From: Planctomycetota bacterium
GTDB lineage: Bacteria > Planctomycetota > B129-G9
Length of the DNA stretch: 12,308 bases
Assembly: GCA_030607235.1 (NCBI GenBank)
Contig: JAUWEX010000013.1
Span: forward strand, 1 to 12,308
Direction of reading: 5' to 3'
Numbering within the stretch: the first letter of the stretch is position 1; each line of letters begins with the position of its first letter. Of the stretch, positions 7,313-12,308 are shown piece by piece. The position numbers and the translations under genes were made by a program. The notes beneath the pieces were generated by a model that was not told where the DNA came from, searched no databases, and was given only the letters and a program-made list of their open reading frames with translations.

Positions 7313-7519
7313 TTACGTTCCGGGTTTGCGTACCTTGCTGGCATGCAAGCCTTTTTCGCCCTCCACGATGTCGAATTCAACTTCGTCGCCCTCGTTGAGC
7401 GTTTTGAAGCCGTCCATGGTGATGTTGGAGAAGTGTACGAAGATATCGTCGCCGTTATCCTGCTGGATAAAGCCGTACCCTTTTCTCGCGTCAAACCACT
7501 TAACAGTACCTAAGGCCAT
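7313..7519 (-). CDS. csp: Cold-shock domain protein (CspA family)
   Basis: A 68-residue single cold-shock domain, the full usual length. It binds single-stranded RNA or DNA and melts RNA secondary structure. RNP1 is KGYGFI (13-18) and RNP2 is DIFVHF (25-30); the start [10 protein letters not shown] is typical of the family. The ATG is preceded by AGGAG (7527-7531) with a seven-base spacer. It lies 58 bases downstream of pnp on the same strand with no clear promoter or terminator in between, so it may be the last gene of an rpsO-pnp-csp transcript. That would co-express an RNA chaperone with an exoribonuclease. Which Csp paralogue it is, and whether it is cold-induced, cannot be told from sequence. 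Confidence 0.95.
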   Translation of the reverse strand: MALGTVKWFDARKGYGFIQQDNGDDIFVHFSNITMDGFKTLNEGDEVEFDIVEGEKGLHASKVRKPGT

Positions 7520-7558
7520 AATGCTACTCCTGTGAAAACTGATACAACGATTACTTAG

Positions 7559-7573
7559 CCGCCCCCAAGGCGG
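7559..7573 (-). other. Small GC hairpin between pnp and csp
   Basis: On the minus strand CCGCC and GGCGG pair around the loop TTGGG, four bases after the pnp stop. No T-run follows, so it is more likely a 3'-end stabilising or processing element than a terminator. Copies of TTACTTA flank it at 7551-7557 and 7574-7580, the second overlapping the pnp stop. Confidence 0.4.
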
Positions 7574-7577
7574 TTAC

Positions 7578-9749
7578 TTATCTTCTGCTGCGGTCTCTGC
7601 CGCCGCCGCTGCTACGGCGTCGGCTGTCGCCGCCCCTGCCGCCGCGCCCGCCGGAGCGCTCGGGGCGCTTGCCGGGGTTCTCTTTGACGCTCAGGCGGAT
7701 CTTGCCGGCGTCGTCGATATCGACGACCTTGACTTCGACTTCGTCGCCCATCTTAAACAGGTCGGAGATGTCTTTGACATACTCTTCGCTGGCTTCGCTG
7801 ATGTGCAACAGGCCCTCCTGTCCGGGCAGTATTTCCACGAACGCGCCGAAGTCCCTCAACGAGACGATCTTGCCGAGATACTTCTTGCCGATCACGGCGT
7901 CTTCGGTCATCTGTTTGATGATTTCCTTGGCCCTGTTGACCTTGTCTATGTCGGTACCCGAAATCACGATGTTTCCTTCTTCGTCGATGATTTCGATCTT
8001 GGTTTCGGTGTCTTCCTGCAACTTGCGGATTACGCTGCCGCCGGAGCCGATGACCTTGCCGATCTTGTCGGGATTGATCTTGATCCTGACGAGTTTGGGC
8101 GCATACGGCGAGAGCGCTTCGCGCGGCTGGCGCAGGGTCTCAAGCATCAAGCGCAGAATCTGCATACGCGCGTCTTTGGCCTGCTTCAGTGCCTGGGCGA
8201 TTATCTCGTCGTTGATGCTCTTGACCTTGAGGTCGAGCTGGATGCCGGTGATTCCGCTTTGCGTGCCCGCGACCTTGAAGTCCATATCGCAGTAATGGTC
8301 TTCTTCGCCGACGATGTCGGTGAGGATTACGGACTTCTCGCCGTCGATGCATAGACCGATGGAGATGCCCGCGACCGGCTGACGGATCGGGATACCCGCG
8401 TCCATCATCGCCAGCGTCCCGCCGCAAACGGTCGCCATCGAAGAAGAGCCGTTGGATTCGAGTATTTCGCTGACGAGGCGAACGGTGTAGGGGAACGTTT
8501 CGTGGTCGGGCATGACCCACTGCAGGCTACGCTCCGCGAGCATGCCGTGGCCGATTTCGCGGCGCTTCGGGCCGCGGTTGGGCCATGTCTCTCCGACGGA
8601 GAACGCCGGGAAGTTGTAGTGCAAGATGAATTTCTTGCGGTATTCTTCTTCGAGACCGTCGATGATCTGTTCGTCTGAACCGGTGCCCAGCGTCGCCACC
8701 GCCAGGGCCTGTGTCTCGCCCCTCTGGAACATGGCCGAGCCGTGTGTGCGCGGCAGTATGTCGACTTCGCAGTCGATCGGCCTGAGTTCGTCGAATTTTC
8801 TGCCGTCGAGCCGCGTGCCGCTCATCGTAATTTCGCGGATAGCGGTCTTGAGGATGTTGCCGAATACGGTCGCGATTTTTTTGCGGCCTTTGGCGTCTTC
8901 TTCGTCGGGGCAGAGTTCCGCGATGATCGTTTCTTTCAGTTCGCTCAGAGCCGTTTTGCGCTCGAGTTTGCCCTGGATCAGGTTGGCGGTCTTGATCTGC
9001 TCGCCGTACTTGCCGTTAATCGCGACAAGCGTCTCGGAGAGGTCTTCAGCTTCGGGGATTGCCTGCTTTTTCTTGCCGCACATCTTGGCCAGCTCGATCT
9101 GCATCTCGCAGAGGTCTTTGAGAGCCGGCTTGGCGAACGCGATGGCGTTGAGAATCGTCTGCTCGTCGAGTTCGTCGGCGTCGCCTTCGATCATGGTGAG
9201 CGAATCGGCTGTTCCGGTCAAAATCAGGTCGAGTTTCGATTCGGCCAGTTCCGTTTCCGTGGGGTTGATAATGAATTCGTCGCCGATCATGCCGACGCGC
9301 ACCGAACCCAGCGGCCCTTCGAAGGGGATGGTGGAGATCACCAGCGCCGTGCTCGCGCCGATCATGCTGAGGATGTCGGGGTCGTTTTCGCGATCCGCGC
9401 TCAACACGATCGCGTTTACCGCGACTTCGTTGACATACGTCTCAGGGAACAGTGGCCGGATTGGCCGGTCCATCAGGCGAGAGGTGAGCACTTCCTTGGT
9501 GGAAGGCCTGCCTTCGCGTTTGAAGAATCCGCCGGGGAATTTGCCCGCGGCGAAAAGTTTCTCGCGATAGTCGGTGGTCAGGGGAAAGAAGTCAATCCCC
9601 GTGCGCGGCTCGGAACTGACCGCCGTAACCATCACCATCGTGTCGGCGTAGTGTACGATAACCGCGCCGTCGGCCTGTTTTGCAAGTTTGCCCGTCTCTA
9701 TCGATAGAGTATGGGCGCCAATCTTGCGTTCTACTTTTGTGGCTGTCAT
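7578..9749 (-). CDS. pnp: Polyribonucleotide nucleotidyltransferase (PNPase)
   Basis: A 723-residue phosphorolytic 3'-to-5' exoribonuclease, a core subunit of bacterial RNA-decay complexes. Two RNase PH-like domains are joined by a helical domain. The second carries FQRGETQ (341-347) and the catalytic set corresponding to E. coli Asp486, Asp492 and Lys494 (here Asp484, Asp490, Lys492, in EEDHYCDMDFK). A KH domain follows with GKVIGSGG (564-571), then an S1 domain (about 620-688, GAFVEILPGQEGLLHIS). The C-terminus (about 692-723) is an Arg/Gly/Ser-rich tail with two RGG triplets, probably disordered and RNA-binding. The ATG at 9749 is fixed by a strong ribosome-binding site; an in-frame upstream start at 9776 would run through that site and is rejected. 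It lies downstream of rpsO, the classical order, with its own promoter and a structured leader. Confidence 0.98.
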   Translation of the reverse strand: MTATKVERKIGAHTLSIETGKLAKQADGAVIVHYADTMVMVTAVSSEPRTGIDFFPLTTDYREKLFAAGKFPGGFFKREGRPSTKEVLTSRLMDRPIRPLFPETYVNEVAVNAIVLSADRENDPDILSMIGASTALVISTIPFEGPLGSVRVGMIGDEFIINPTETELAESKLDLILTGTADSLTMIEGDADELDEQTILNAIAFAKPALKDLCEMQIELAKMCGKKKQAIPEAEDLSETLVAINGKYGEQIKTANLIQGKLERKTALSELKETIIAELCPDEEDAKGRKKIATVFGNILKTAIREITMSGTRLDGRKFDELRPIDCEVDILPRTHGSAMFQRGETQALAVATLGTGSDEQIIDGLEEEYRKKFILHYNFPAFSVGETWPNRGPKRREIGHGMLAERSLQWVMPDHETFPYTVRLVSEILESNGSSSMATVCGGTLAMMDAGIPIRQPVAGISIGLCIDGEKSVILTDIVGEEDHYCDMDFKVAGTQSGITGIQLDLKVKSINDEIIAQALKQAKDARMQILRLMLETLRQPREALSPYAPKLVRIKINPDKIGKVIGSGGSVIRKLQEDTETKIEIIDEEGNIVISGTDIDKVNRAKEIIKQMTEDAVIGKKYLGKIVSLRDFGAFVEILPGQEGLLHISEASEEYVKDISDLFKMGDEVEVKVVDIDDAGKIRLSVKENPGKRPERSGGRGGRGGDSRRRSSGGGRDRSRR

Positions 9750-9754
9750 TTGGA

Positions 9755-9760
9755 TCCTCC
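9755..9760 (-). promoter_or_regulatory. Ribosome-binding site of pnp
   Basis: On the minus strand GGAGGA lies five bases before the ATG at 9749. It sets the pnp start and excludes the nine-residue upstream extension of the frame. Confidence 0.85.
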
Positions 9761-9836
9761 ATAAATTACACAGCACAATGGAGGTCTTTTACTATTACAG
9801 GTGTAAAGGGCCCAATGCCCGATGTGCCGACGCGTG

Positions 9837-9890
9837 AAGTTAGAAGGATCAAAAATTTGCCTTTAAGAAAAGATTTGACCCTTCCAACTT
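9837..9890 (-). promoter_or_regulatory. 17-bp stem-loop in the pnp leader (candidate RNase III / autoregulatory element)
   Basis: As minus-strand RNA, arm 9890-9874 pairs with arm 9853-9837 over all 17 positions, two of them G-U (9885/9842 and 9879/9848). On the plus strand the same two positions are A-C mismatches, so the fold is specific to the pnp transcript. The 20-base loop could hold a small inner hairpin (CUUU/AAAG, 9861-9872). It lies at the predicted pnp transcription start and ends about 87 bases before the ATG. In E. coli a long pnp leader stem is cut by RNase III and then used by PNPase to repress its own translation; a similar role here is inference by analogy. Confidence 0.68.
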
Positions 9891-9893
9891 GCC

Positions 9894-9923
9894 TGTATAT
9901 GCTCATGACCAGACTACCGTCAA
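9894..9923 (-). promoter_or_regulatory. Putative pnp promoter
   Basis: On the minus strand TTGACG (9918-9923) and TATACA (9894-9899) are spaced by 18 bases, predicting a start near 9887. That is inside the first few bases of the leader stem's 5' arm. The -35 box lies in a near-palindrome (CCGTCAA/TTGACCGG on the plus strand). It would allow pnp expression independent of rpsO, whose transcript appears to be terminated upstream. Confidence 0.55.
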
Positions 9924-10004
9924 GTTGACCGGCTAATAAAAATCACAACCAGACAAGCCATTAGTGCGAATCGGCGTACAACACTACTGTAATGCGAAAG
10001 ACCG

Positions 10005-10032
10005 AAAAACATGCGCCTTGCGACGGCGCTTG
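10005..10032 (-). terminator. Rho-independent terminator after rpsO
   Basis: On the minus strand GCGCC and GGCGC pair around GTCGCAA, with two further C-G/A-U pairs outside an A-A mismatch, followed at once by TTTTT (10009-10005). It begins two bases after the rpsO stop. It is short, so partial read-through into pnp is possible. Confidence 0.7.
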
Positions 10033-10034
10033 TA

Positions 10035-10304
10035 CTACTTGCGAAGCCCGAGGGCCTCGATCGTTTTCTTGTAGCGTACGAGGTCGTTTTTCTTGAGATA
10101 TTTCAGCAAAGACGATCTCTTGCTGACCATCATCAAAAGCCCGCGCCGCGAACCGAAGTCTTTCTTGTTGAGTTTCATGTGGGCGGTTAACTGGGCGATC
10201 TTCTCCGTGAGAAGAGCGATCTGGACTTCCGGTGTGCCAGTGTCTTTTTCGTGTGCCCTGAACTGCTCAATGATTTCTTTCTTCTTTTCTGCTATAAGGT
10301 TCAT
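10035..10304 (-). CDS. rpsO: 30S ribosomal protein S15
   Basis: An 89-residue protein, the normal length of S15, a primary binder of the 16S rRNA central domain. [13 protein letters not shown] (21-33) and [19 protein letters not shown] (52-70) are family signatures, and the end IEALGLRK matches other S15 C-termini. Of the rRNA-contacting loop residues, His42, Asp49 and Ser52 are kept, while the position of E. coli His46 is Asn46. The start [10 protein letters not shown] has only weak ribosome-binding complementarity (TAAGTGA just before the ATG). It has its own promoter and terminator and precedes pnp as in many bacteria. S15 often represses its own mRNA, but I see no defined operator in the roughly 41-base leader. 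Confidence 0.98.
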   Translation of the reverse strand: MNLIAEKKKEIIEQFRAHEKDTGTPEVQIALLTEKIAQLTAHMKLNKKDFGSRRGLLMMVSKRSSLLKYLKKNDLVRYKKTIEALGLRK

Positions 10305-10351
10305 TCACTTACGCCATAAAAATACAATGAAATACTCCGTAAAAGTCCACT

Positions 10352-10379
10352 ATTATATGCGAAAATCGGTCGATGTAAA
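10352..10379 (-). promoter_or_regulatory. Promoter of rpsO
   Basis: On the minus strand TTTACA (10374-10379) and a perfect TATAAT (10352-10357) are separated by 16 bases. The predicted start near 10345 gives a leader of about 41 bases. Confidence 0.65.
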
Positions 10380-10397
10380 CAAAAAAATCTATCTCTT

Positions 10398-10439
10398 TAT
10401 CGGAATATTTTGTTAAACACCTTTCGCAAAAATCCGATA
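10398..10439. repeat. Inverted repeat between the divergent rpsO and LysM-lipoprotein promoters
   Basis: TATCGGA (10398-10404) is matched by TCCGATA (10433-10439). Inside, TTTTG (10408-10412) pairs with CAAAA (10427-10431) after a small asymmetric bulge. The right arm overlaps the putative -35 box of the LysM gene and the left arm lies about 20 bases from the rpsO -35 box. It could be an operator or an RNA hairpin; the repeat is seen, the role is not known. Confidence 0.5.
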
Positions 10440-10450
10440 TTAGAGATAAT
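10422..10450 (+). promoter_or_regulatory. Weak putative promoter of the LysM lipoprotein gene
   Basis: TTTCGC (10422-10427) and GATAAT (10445-10450) are spaced by 17 bases, predicting a start near 10457 and a leader of about 34 bases. The -10 box is good, the -35 box poor. Confidence 0.4.
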
Positions 10451-10490
10451 CGACCTTGTTTTATGCAAAATTGCCTTATGAGGGGAAAAC

Positions 10491-10973
10491 ATGAAAAAGC
10501 CAAGCCGTAGTCAATCGTATCTGTTTGTTTTTGTTGTCGTTATGGTTTGTGGCGTCGTTTTTTCGGGCTGCAAGGGCCGCCTCGCCCCGAGCGATCCCGC
10601 GGCGGGTGCTATCGACATCTCCGCGCCGATCACTGCCAGCAATGTCTATGTGGTGAAGTCCGGCGATACGCTGCGCTCGATCTCGGAGGATTTCTACGGC
10701 GCTCCCGATCGCTGGGAACTGCTCTATTACGCCAACACCGACGTTATCGACGCACCGCAGGATCTCGTGGCCGGTGTCAGCATCTATATCCCGTCCAAGG
10801 ATATCTCGACGATGTACGAGTATACCGTCCAACCCGGCGACAATCTCAGCCGGATCGCGCTGAAATTTTACAGCGACCGATCGAAAGCCGAAATCATCGC
10901 CAAGTTTAACCGGCTCAAAGACCCTGACCACATCGTACCCGGCCAGAGACTCCTCGTTCCGGTTTTGCGCTAA
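10491..10973 (+). CDS. LysM-repeat lipoprotein, putative peptidoglycan-binding
   Basis: A 160-residue secreted lipoprotein. A basic N-terminus (MKKPSRSQ) precedes a hydrophobic signal segment (about 11-25) and the lipobox VFSGC, with Cys27 as the predicted lipidated residue. After a short linker come two LysM domains: about 52-101 (YVVKSGDTLRSISEDFYG, ending SIYIP) and about 110-157 (YTVQPGDNLSRIALKFY, ending QRLLVPV). LysM domains bind N-acetylglucosamine-containing polymers, chiefly peptidoglycan. No catalytic domain is present, so it probably tethers something to, or senses, the cell wall from the membrane. A purine-rich GAGGGG (10480-10485) precedes the ATG. It appears monocistronic and no terminator is visible after it. 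It is divergent from rpsO; a functional tie to the RNA-decay genes around it is not evident. Confidence 0.88.
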   Translation: MKKPSRSQSYLFVFVVVMVCGVVFSGCKGRLAPSDPAAGAIDISAPITASNVYVVKSGDTLRSISEDFYGAPDRWELLYYANTDVIDAPQDLVAGVSIYIPSKDISTMYEYTVQPGDNLSRIALKFYSDRSKAEIIAKFNRLKDPDHIVPGQRLLVPVLR

Positions 10974-10996
10974 ATCGGGTCCGGCCGAAAAATGGC

Positions 10997-11025
10997 TTGA
11001 CCGCAGTATTGGCTCTTTGTAAGAT
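10997..11025 (+). promoter_or_regulatory. Putative promoter inside the 480-base gap upstream of rny
   Basis: TTGACC (10997-11002) and TAAGAT (11020-11025) are spaced by exactly 17 bases, predicting a start near 11032. A transcript from here would enter a chain of stem-loops and could continue about 422 bases to the rny start codon, or end earlier as a separate small RNA. Confidence 0.5.
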
Positions 11026-11034
11026 ATATTTAAC

Positions 11035-11296
11035 GTGGTTCCGGGAGAGAACCGCTTTAGCATGTAACCGGGAGGTTAAGACCAAATTTTGTGTACGGCC
11101 CGATCGCAGGGCGATCCGGTTGTTTCAGATATTTGTTGTGCGTTTTCGCCAAAACTCCGCGAAAACCATGATTCGTTGAAGTCAGGTTAGTTGGAGCGCA
11201 GAAACAAAAAGGAAATCTTTTTGTGGCAATTTGATATAACGCATCTCGCTCCGTTAAGTTAGTTCAAGACGACGCCTTTTCGCTGTCGCGAAGGCG
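11035..11296 (+). ncRNA. Candidate structured RNA: small RNA or long RNase Y leader
   Basis: Read as plus-strand RNA, six foldable elements follow one another. (1) 11035-11055: seven pairs including U-G, loop CGGGAGA. (2) 11065-11078: five pairs closing a GGGA (GNRA-type) tetraloop. (3) 11095-11123: six pairs on a three-base loop, then a C-C mismatch and six more pairs, two of them G-U. (4) 11142-11166: eight pairs, nine-base loop. (5) 11204-11224: eight pairs, loop GAAAU, enclosed by a six-pair stem 11193-11198/11247-11252. (6) 11273-11296: nine pairs with a two-base bulge. The G-U pairs in 1 and 3 become A-C mismatches on the other strand, favouring a plus-strand transcript. I recognise no known riboswitch, 6S, tmRNA or RNase P core. 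The gap 10974-11453 contains no credible gene. Confidence 0.5.
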
Positions 11297-11305
11297 ATTG
11301 TATTG

Positions 11306-11330
11306 TGCTGCAAGTTTTTTCCTGCTGCAA
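11306..11330. repeat. Direct repeat TGCTGCAA flanking a T-run
   Basis: TGCTGCAA occurs at 11306-11313 and 11323-11330, separated by GTTTTTTCC. The six T's (11315-11320) are a possible 3' end for a small RNA starting near 11032, but no stem lies directly before them. Confidence 0.45.
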
Positions 11331-11405
11331 CGAGGCCCTCCTCACTTATTTGCATCTCTCCTGCATGAACTACCCGTATTTCCTTACTTCACTGGCGGCA
11401 GAGTC

Positions 11406-11418
11406 CGGGCCAGGCCCG
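11406..11418 (+). other. GC-rich hairpin upstream of the rny ribosome-binding site
   Basis: CGGGC and GCCCG pair around a CAG loop, 24 bases before the AAGGGG site at 11441-11446. There is no T-run after it, so it would belong to the rny leader and not terminate it. The stretch 11331-11405 is pyrimidine-rich, including CCCTCCTC at 11336-11343, and otherwise unremarkable. Confidence 0.35.
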
Positions 11419-11453
11419 CTTCCGTCGGTATTAACATAGAAAGGGGTCAATAA

Positions 11454-12308
11454 ATGCCAGAATATATTATTGGTGCTGTAATAGGGGTGATTGCGGGGGC
11501 GGCGATTTGTGCGGTTGTGCTCAAAATCATCACCGGCAAAAGCATATCTTCGGCCAACCAGCAGGCGCAAAAAGAAATAGAAAACGCTCGCCAGGAAGCC
11601 GCACGTGTAATCAAAGAAGCAGAAGTAGACGCCAAAGAACTAGCCTTCAAAATGAAAGAAGAGTTCGAAACCGAGGCGAAATCGCGCCGGAACGAACTCC
11701 AAAATCTCGAACAACGTCTCTCGAAACGCGAAGATATCCTCGACAAAAAACTCGACGTTATCAACAAAAAGGAAAAAGACATCGACAACGCGCACAGTCT
11801 CTTAGACAAAAGGGAACAAACACTTACTGACAAGGAAAAAGAAATCCAGGAACTCATCGACAAAGAAAAAGAACAACTCTCGCGCATCGCAAACATTAGC
11901 CGACAGGAGGCCCGAGATCTCCTGCTCAGCAAGATTGAGGGCGAGGTACAGGAAGACGCCGGTCGCCTCATAGCCCGCCGCCTCGAAGAGGCCAAGGAGG
12001 AATCCGACCGCAAGGCACGCAACATCATCGGTCTGGCGATTCAGCGTTGCGCCGCCGACCACACCATCGACAACACAATCGCCAGTGTTGATATACCCAG
12101 CGATGATATGAAGGGCCGTATCATCGGGCGCGAAGGCCGCAACATCCGCGCGTTCGAGAAGATCGCCGGCGTCGACGTTATCGTCGACGACACGCCCGGC
12201 GTTATCGTCGTTTCGGCCTTCGACAGCGTCCGCCGCGAGATCGCCCGTCGCACGATGGAGCGACTGGTACTGGACGGCAGGATTCACCCCGCGCGCATCG
12301 AAGAAGTC
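11454..12308 (+). CDS. rny: Ribonuclease Y, N-terminal part
   Basis: The frame is open from the ATG at 11454 to the window end: 285 codons of an enzyme usually about 510-520 residues long. RNase Y is a membrane-anchored endoribonuclease that initiates mRNA decay. Residues 4-26 form the membrane anchor ([19 protein letters not shown]). About 33-190 is a long Lys/Glu/Gln-rich coiled coil. A KH domain follows with [15 protein letters not shown] (221-235) and [18 protein letters not shown]. The frame ends in [25 protein letters not shown], the segment that normally leads into the HD domain; the catalytic HD residues lie outside the window. AAGGGG (11441-11446) is a good ribosome-binding site seven bases before the ATG. 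The coiled-coil codons are richer in A than the KH part, reflecting Lys/Glu content. It follows a long structured gap that may be its leader. Confidence 0.97.
   Translation, partial: MPEYIIGAVIGVIAGAAICAVVLKIITGKSISSANQQAQKEIENARQEAARVIKEAEVDAKELAFKMKEEFETEAKSRRNELQNLEQRLSKREDILDKKLDVINKKEKDIDNAHSLLDKREQTLTDKEKEIQELIDKEKEQLSRIANISRQEARDLLLSKIEGEVQEDAGRLIARRLEEAKEESDRKARNIIGLAIQRCAADHTIDNTIASVDIPSDDMKGRIIGREGRNIRAFEKIAGVDVIVDDTPGVIVVSAFDSVRREIARRTMERLVLDGRIHPARIEEV

Noticed and set aside
8626..9707. Plus-strand frames of over 300 codons opposite pnp
   Set aside because: Antisense shadows of a complete PNPase.
9777..9836. Possible second leader hairpins of pnp (GGGC/GCCC and TTTAC/GTAAA)
   Set aside because: Four- and five-pair stems with loops of five and ten bases are too weak to claim.
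11035..11078. Tandem hairpins as a guanidine-II (mini-ykkC) riboswitch
   Set aside because: That class needs ACGR loops; these loops are CGGGAGA and GGGA.
10997..11179. 60-codon frame in the gap before rny
   Set aside because: It starts at a TTG that is part of the putative -35 box, has no ribosome-binding site and resembles no protein I know.
11400..11420. AGAGTCCGGGCC resembles the conserved 5' core of RNase P RNA
   Set aside because: The usual flanking GGAAAGTCC context and the distant 3' core are absent, and the match is mostly a local GC palindrome just before rny.
11447..12028. 193-codon Ser/Arg-rich frame on the minus strand
   Set aside because: It is the complement of the RNase Y coiled coil (Lys/Glu codons read backwards as Phe/Leu/Ser).

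Overview
The window is an ordinary-looking stretch of bacterial chromosome, moderately GC-rich by eye. It has no mobile element, CRISPR array, tRNA or rRNA. A lipoprotein with a lipobox and two LysM repeats suggests a diderm (Gram-negative-type) cell. RNase Y, a DapL-like aminotransferase and a TIGR03960-type radical SAM protein occur together in several uncultivated, delta-proteobacteria-like or PVC-like lineages, but the phylum cannot be fixed from this sequence.

Layout. 1-3269 (minus strand): a tight three-gene run, read right to left. It holds a radical SAM protein, a CDF cation-efflux transporter and an LL-diaminopimelate-type aminotransferase that leaves the window at base 1. It starts at a short-leader promoter at 3292-3319. 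3407-4018 (plus): a DUF445 membrane protein. 4029-6458 (minus): a copper-export pair, a small HMA-fold protein followed by a CopA P-type ATPase. 6609-7256 (plus): endonuclease III. 7313-10304 (minus): rpsO, pnp and a cold-shock gene. 10491-10973 (plus): the LysM lipoprotein. 10974-11453: a 480-base gene-free stretch with a promoter and a series of stem-loops. 11454 to the end (plus): the first 285 codons of RNase Y.

How the genes work together. The right half is an RNA-metabolism neighbourhood: ribosomal protein S15, PNPase, a cold-shock RNA chaperone and RNase Y lie within about 5 kb. PNPase and RNase Y are partners in RNA decay in other bacteria. Both have RNA-structure signals upstream. 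pnp has its own promoter and a 17-base-pair leader stem that pairs fully only as minus-strand RNA, recalling the RNase III-cleaved, self-regulating pnp leader of E. coli. rny is preceded by a possible 422-base leader or separate small RNA containing G-U pairs specific to the plus strand. These two leaders are the most interesting signals in the window. The copper pair has an oddity of its own: the small HMA protein has Gly in place of the first metal-binding Cys.
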